Shown: one piece after another, positions 60,897 through 64,000 of the stretch | Numbering within the stretch: position 1 is the stretch's first letter | Layout of the letters: each line of letters starts with the position of its first letter | Notes under the pieces: model-generated | The model's input: only the letters and a program-made list of their open reading frames with translations | Databases searched by the model: none | What the model was told of the DNA's origin: nothing | Source: an uncultured Clostridium sp. | GTDB taxonomy: Bacteria > Bacillota > Clostridia > Clostridiales > Clostridiaceae | DNA: 64,000 nt | Direction: 5' to 3' | Assembly (NCBI RefSeq): GCF_947072515.1 | Contig: NZ_CAMTIG010000011.1 | Location: 18,821-82,820, forward strand | Position numbers and translations under genes: made by a program

Positions 60897-63491
60897 TTAT
60901 ATTCTATCTATAAATTTATCTGATATCAGTTTTATAAATCTACTTAAAGCTGTAGAATATCCATATTGATTTGTTTTTGATGAAGTTATATATAATTTCT
61001 TTTTAGCTCTGGTAATTGCAACATAAAAAGTTCTTTTTTCTTCTTCAAATTTATTGTTCTTTACAGCTTGAAATGAGGGGAATACATTTTCTTGTGCACC
61101 AGATAAAAAGACATAATCGAACTCTAATCCTTTAGCTTGATGAGCTGTTATTATAGGGATTCTTGGTCTTCCAATTCTTTTAATCATCAATTCTTCTAAT
61201 TCACCATTTGATAATCCTGTCATTTTAATTACATCTAGTAAAGAATCGCGATTGCTTTTTTCTAGAATATCCATATCTTCTATTAATCTATAGAAATCTC
61301 TTAATCTTGAGATTTTATCAGCACCAGTTTCATCTTTATAAATTTCTTTTAAACCAACTATATTCATTACATATACTATAATTTCATGAGCTCTTTTATT
61401 TTCAGAAGTTATAAATAAATTGTGTAAAATTTCTCTTATTTTTTCAAAACTTTTTAGGTGTATTCCCATTAATGCTATACGCTCTAATGAAGTTGGCCTT
61501 AAATATTCATTTATAGCATGTTTTAATAATTGACCTGTTGCTAAAATATCATCCATTGCATTATGAGTTGGCTTGTTTTCTGTATCAAAAATATTGCTAA
61601 GAGTTTCTAATTTGTGATTAGCTGCATTAGGATAGAACCTTCTAAATATATCTAAAGTGTCAAATATACCTTTAAAATTAGGCTTACTTAATTTCAATCG
61701 CTCTAGTTCACTAGCTAATATATTTATATCATATTGAACGTTATGTCCTACAATTACAGTATTTTCGCTGAATTTTAAGAAATCTAGCAATACAATTTCT
61801 TTTTCCTCACCATGTTCTGAAAGAAAATCATCTGAAAAACCATGTACTAATTCTGATTTTTTTACTGACTTTTTATTTTTAAGAAATCTTTCAAATGTAT
61901 CTATTACTTTACCGTCGTTATTAAGTTTTATTGCTGCTATTTGTATAATTTCATCTTCAGTAACATCGATTCCAGTACTTTCAACATCAAAAATTACAAC
62001 ATTATTTTCTTCAAATTCTTCAATTAAGAGTCCATATTTTTCACCATATTTTACTGAGTTATTATCAATGTAATCTGCTAATGTAATTCCAACTTGTTTG
62101 TATTCATTAGAATCTATATTATCTAAAGTTTTTTTACCAATACCAACAGGTAATCTTTTTAAAATTCGATTTAGACTTAAGGAGTCATTTCTATTAGCTA
62201 TTAATTTTAAAAAGGCTATCATATCTTTAATTTCTTGTCTTCTGAAAAATTTATATTGATCTACTAAAACAAAATCATATTGTTTCCTTCTTAAATTTGA
62301 TAAGTTAGCACTTAGTAGAGTATTATACTTATTATCTCTAGTTATAATACAAGTCCTAGGAAGTTTACTGCCGTCATAGACTAATTTATCTACTTCTGAT
62401 ACTATAAACTGTGCTTCTTCATTAATATTCCTTTTAATAGCTAATGAGATTTTTTCACCCTCATTACTAGTTTCTGAGGTTATTTCATCTTTATAAGTTT
62501 CACTAACTTTAGTTGGAAAAGCATTTTCAAGAAAATCTACCGAAGCATTAGTTAAAATTTGAGTAGCTCTATAATTTTTATCAAATACTACTTCTACAGG
62601 TTTATATTTTTTTCGAAATGTTTCAAATATAAATTCTGGTTCTGACCCTCGCCACTCGTAGATCGTCTGGAATATATCACCGCAAAGTAATATATTATTG
62701 TCTTTAAATAATTTTTCGACTATGGAATACTCTAATTTGCTAGTATCTTGCATTTCATCTATATTTATAAATTTATATCTCTTATTTAATGATTCAACTA
62801 CTGCTATATCATTAAATAAGAGTTGTGCATTACTTATTAAATCATTAAAATCTAATCCATGATTTATATTTAATAAGGTACTATATGTTTTAATTAAATC
62901 TGCACCATGGTCTCTAAAATACTCTTTCATTTCAATATTAAGCTCATATTTTCCATTTACTTTTTGTCTACATACGTCATTAATGGCATCTTCATTTTTT
63001 ATAAATATATTTTGAATAGCTTTTTTAAAATCAGTATTATTGCTAGAAGTATATATATTCGACTTGGCTATTTCTCTCTTTATTAAATCAATGAAATCTT
63101 TTAATCCTTTAACTGGATAATTAAAGTAGTTACAAGTTCCTAATAATTCTTTACAATCTTCCTCATCAAAAATTAAGAAATCTGTGAATATATCTGTTTT
63201 TTTCTTAGCTTGTTGCTTTATAATATCAAAGCAAAAACTATGAAATGTTTTAATTGTAATATCCTTAGCTTCCGTTCCAACTATGGTTTCTATTCTTTCT
63301 TTCATTTCTTTGCAAGCTTTATTTGTAAAAGTAATACAAAGTATCTCTTGGGGAGTTGCTTTTTTCTCACTTAAAATCTTTGCTATTCTTTTGGCTAAAG
63401 TATCTGTTTTTCCTGTTCCGGCGGATGCTAACAAAAGAATGTTGTTAGCATGCTCATTTACAATAAAATTTTGTTTTGTATTTAATTCCAT
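60897..63491 (-). CDS. UvrD/Rep-type helicase with embedded DnaQ-like (DEDD) exonuclease domain
   Basis: ILLLASAGTGKTDTLAKRI; FINIDEMQDTSKLEY; DKNYRATQIL; exonuclease VVIFDVESTGIDVTEDEIIQIAAIKL...VGHNVQYDINILASELE...HNAMDDILATGQLL; ITAHQAKGLEFDYVFLSG; RTFYVAITRAKKKLYI. Confidence 0.92.
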   Translation of the reverse strand: MELNTKQNFIVNEHANNILLLASAGTGKTDTLAKRIAKILSEKKATPQEILCITFTNKACKEMKERIETIVGTEAKDITIKTFHSFCFDIIKQQAKKKTDIFTDFLIFDEEDCKELLGTCNYFNYPVKGLKDFIDLIKREIAKSNIYTSSNNTDFKKAIQNIFIKNEDAINDVCRQKVNGKYELNIEMKEYFRDHGADLIKTYSTLLNINHGLDFNDLISNAQLLFNDIAVVESLNKRYKFINIDEMQDTSKLEYSIVEKLFKDNNILLCGDIFQTIYEWRGSEPEFIFETFRKKYKPVEVVFDKNYRATQILTNASVDFLENAFPTKVSETYKDEITSETSNEGEKISLAIKRNINEEAQFIVSEVDKLVYDGSKLPRTCIITRDNKYNTLLSANLSNLRRKQYDFVLVDQYKFFRRQEIKDMIAFLKLIANRNDSLSLNRILKRLPVGIGKKTLDNIDSNEYKQVGITLADYIDNNSVKYGEKYGLLIEEFEENNVVIFDVESTGIDVTEDEIIQIAAIKLNNDGKVIDTFERFLKNKKSVKKSELVHGFSDDFLSEHGEEKEIVLLDFLKFSENTVIVGHNVQYDINILASELERLKLSKPNFKGIFDTLDIFRRFYPNAANHKLETLSNIFDTENKPTHNAMDDILATGQLLKHAINEYLRPTSLERIALMGIHLKSFEKIREILHNLFITSENKRAHEIIVYVMNIVGLKEIYKDETGADKISRLRDFYRLIEDMDILEKSNRDSLLDVIKMTGLSNGELEELMIKRIGRPRIPIITAHQAKGLEFDYVFLSGAQENVFPSFQAVKNNKFEEEKRTFYVAITRAKKKLYITSSKTNQYGYSTALSRFIKLISDKFIDRI

Positions 63492-63802
63492 TACTGATAC
63501 CTCCTAAGTATTTAATATCTTGTTGCTACTTAAAATATAAGTCTATTATTAGTATTATCGACTATAGTATCCAATTTTAAATAGAAATGTATTTTAAAAT
63601 TTTCATATTTAAAGAAAGATATTAATTAAGTCTTCAAATTATATTTTATTATGCTTTTGAATATATTATCACATAATAATATGATTATACATTTTTAGAT
63701 AATAATTCTACTTTGCTGAAAGTTTTATATTAATAGTTGAATGTAGTTTTTATTAAAAAGTATTATTTTGTGATTAATCTTAGAGTTTAATAATATAAAA
63801 AA

Positions 63803-63839
63803 ATTAGTCTGGTTTTTAAAATATCAGACTAATTTTTTG
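63803..63839. terminator. Bidirectional terminator near right end of island
   Basis: aaattagtctg-gtttttaaaata-tcagactaatttttt. Confidence 0.8.
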
Positions 63840-63852
63840 TGACTTTAGAGGT

Positions 63853-63930
63853 ACACTATATAATGAATCTTATAAAAATAGATAAATAGATAACTACGAT
63901 ATAGTAAATAATATATAGTGAAAAGAAAAG
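63853..63930. repeat. Right subterminal repeat block
   Basis: ACACTATATAAT ... CGATATAG ... TATAGTGAAAAGAAAAG, shared with left end. Confidence 0.65.
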
Positions 63931-63940
63931 GTTAATATAA
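63930..63940. repeat. Right terminal inverted repeat of the island
   Basis: GGTTAATATAA, reverse complement TTATATTAACC vs left TTATATTTACC. Confidence 0.6.
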
Positions 63941-63945
63941 GTAGT

Positions 63946-64000
63946 GGAAAGACTATGGTTTTATCAGAAAGAATAAATAATATTTTAAACAGTGGGATAA
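63946..64000 (+). pseudogene. 3' continuation of the interrupted UvrD-type helicase gene (runs off window)
   Basis: GGA AAG ACT ATG GTT TTA TCA GAA AGA ATA AAT AAT ATT TTA AAC AGT GGG ATA = GKTMVLSERINNILNSGI, completing the Walker A of the left fragment. Confidence 0.86.

Larger units (their letters stand above)
36018..63940. mobile_element. Tn554-like tyrosine-recombinase element carrying a type I BREX defence island
   Basis: Split target gene at both junctions, imperfect terminal inverted repeats (TTATATTTACC / GGTTAATATAA), subterminal repeats, recombinase module at left end, defence cargo. Confidence 0.85.

Noticed and set aside
36018-63940. Interpretation as prophage or integrative conjugative element
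   Set aside because: No structural phage genes, relaxase, coupling protein or type IV secretion genes; only recombinases and defence cargo.
63955-64000. Re-initiation of the interrupted helicase from the ATG at 63955
   Set aside because: GGAAAG-ACT-ATG resembles an SD but spacing is too short and these codons are native gene sequence; no evidence of expression.

Overview
AT-rich Firmicute (Clostridium-like) chromosome window. Positions 1-35.9 kb are ordinary chromosome: a type IV pilus operon (pilB-pilC-pilins-pilD-pilM-pilN-pilO-minor pilins), degV, trmB, a lysine riboswitch with a LysP-type permease, deoD, an amino-acid antiporter, a beta-propeller sensor kinase, tpx, a TPR protein, a FUSC protein, two tandem PnuC paralogs, a preQ1-I riboswitch with a radical-SAM (QueL-like) gene and queT, an OPT transporter with PqqD, MscS, and a double-cubane / 2-hydroxyacyl-CoA dehydratase-like reductase with its activase. 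From ~36.02 to ~63.94 kb lies a ~27.9 kb mobile defence island. It is inserted inside the Walker A codons of a UvrD-type helicase gene: the left fragment reads MEFNKIQMEVIEELKRNIYLTAPAGT and the right fragment, at the very end of the window, reads GKTMVLSERINNILNSGI. The island has a Tn554-like module (three tyrosine recombinases plus a TnpC/DUF6262-like protein, the second recombinase being a 1210-aa protein with N-terminal tandem repeats). It also has a divergent XRE regulator / GHKL-ATPase pair, a complete type I BREX operon order (brxA-brxB-brxC-pglX-[membrane accessory]-pglZ-[antisense CoiA-like gene]-brxL), and a UvrD helicase with an embedded DEDD exonuclease domain. The main candidates for new biology are the P-loop-targeting insertion, the repeat-extended recombinase, the uncharacterised BREX accessories, and a structured 170-nt brxC-pglX leader with mutually exclusive pairings. 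All identities come from reading motifs; no database search was run.
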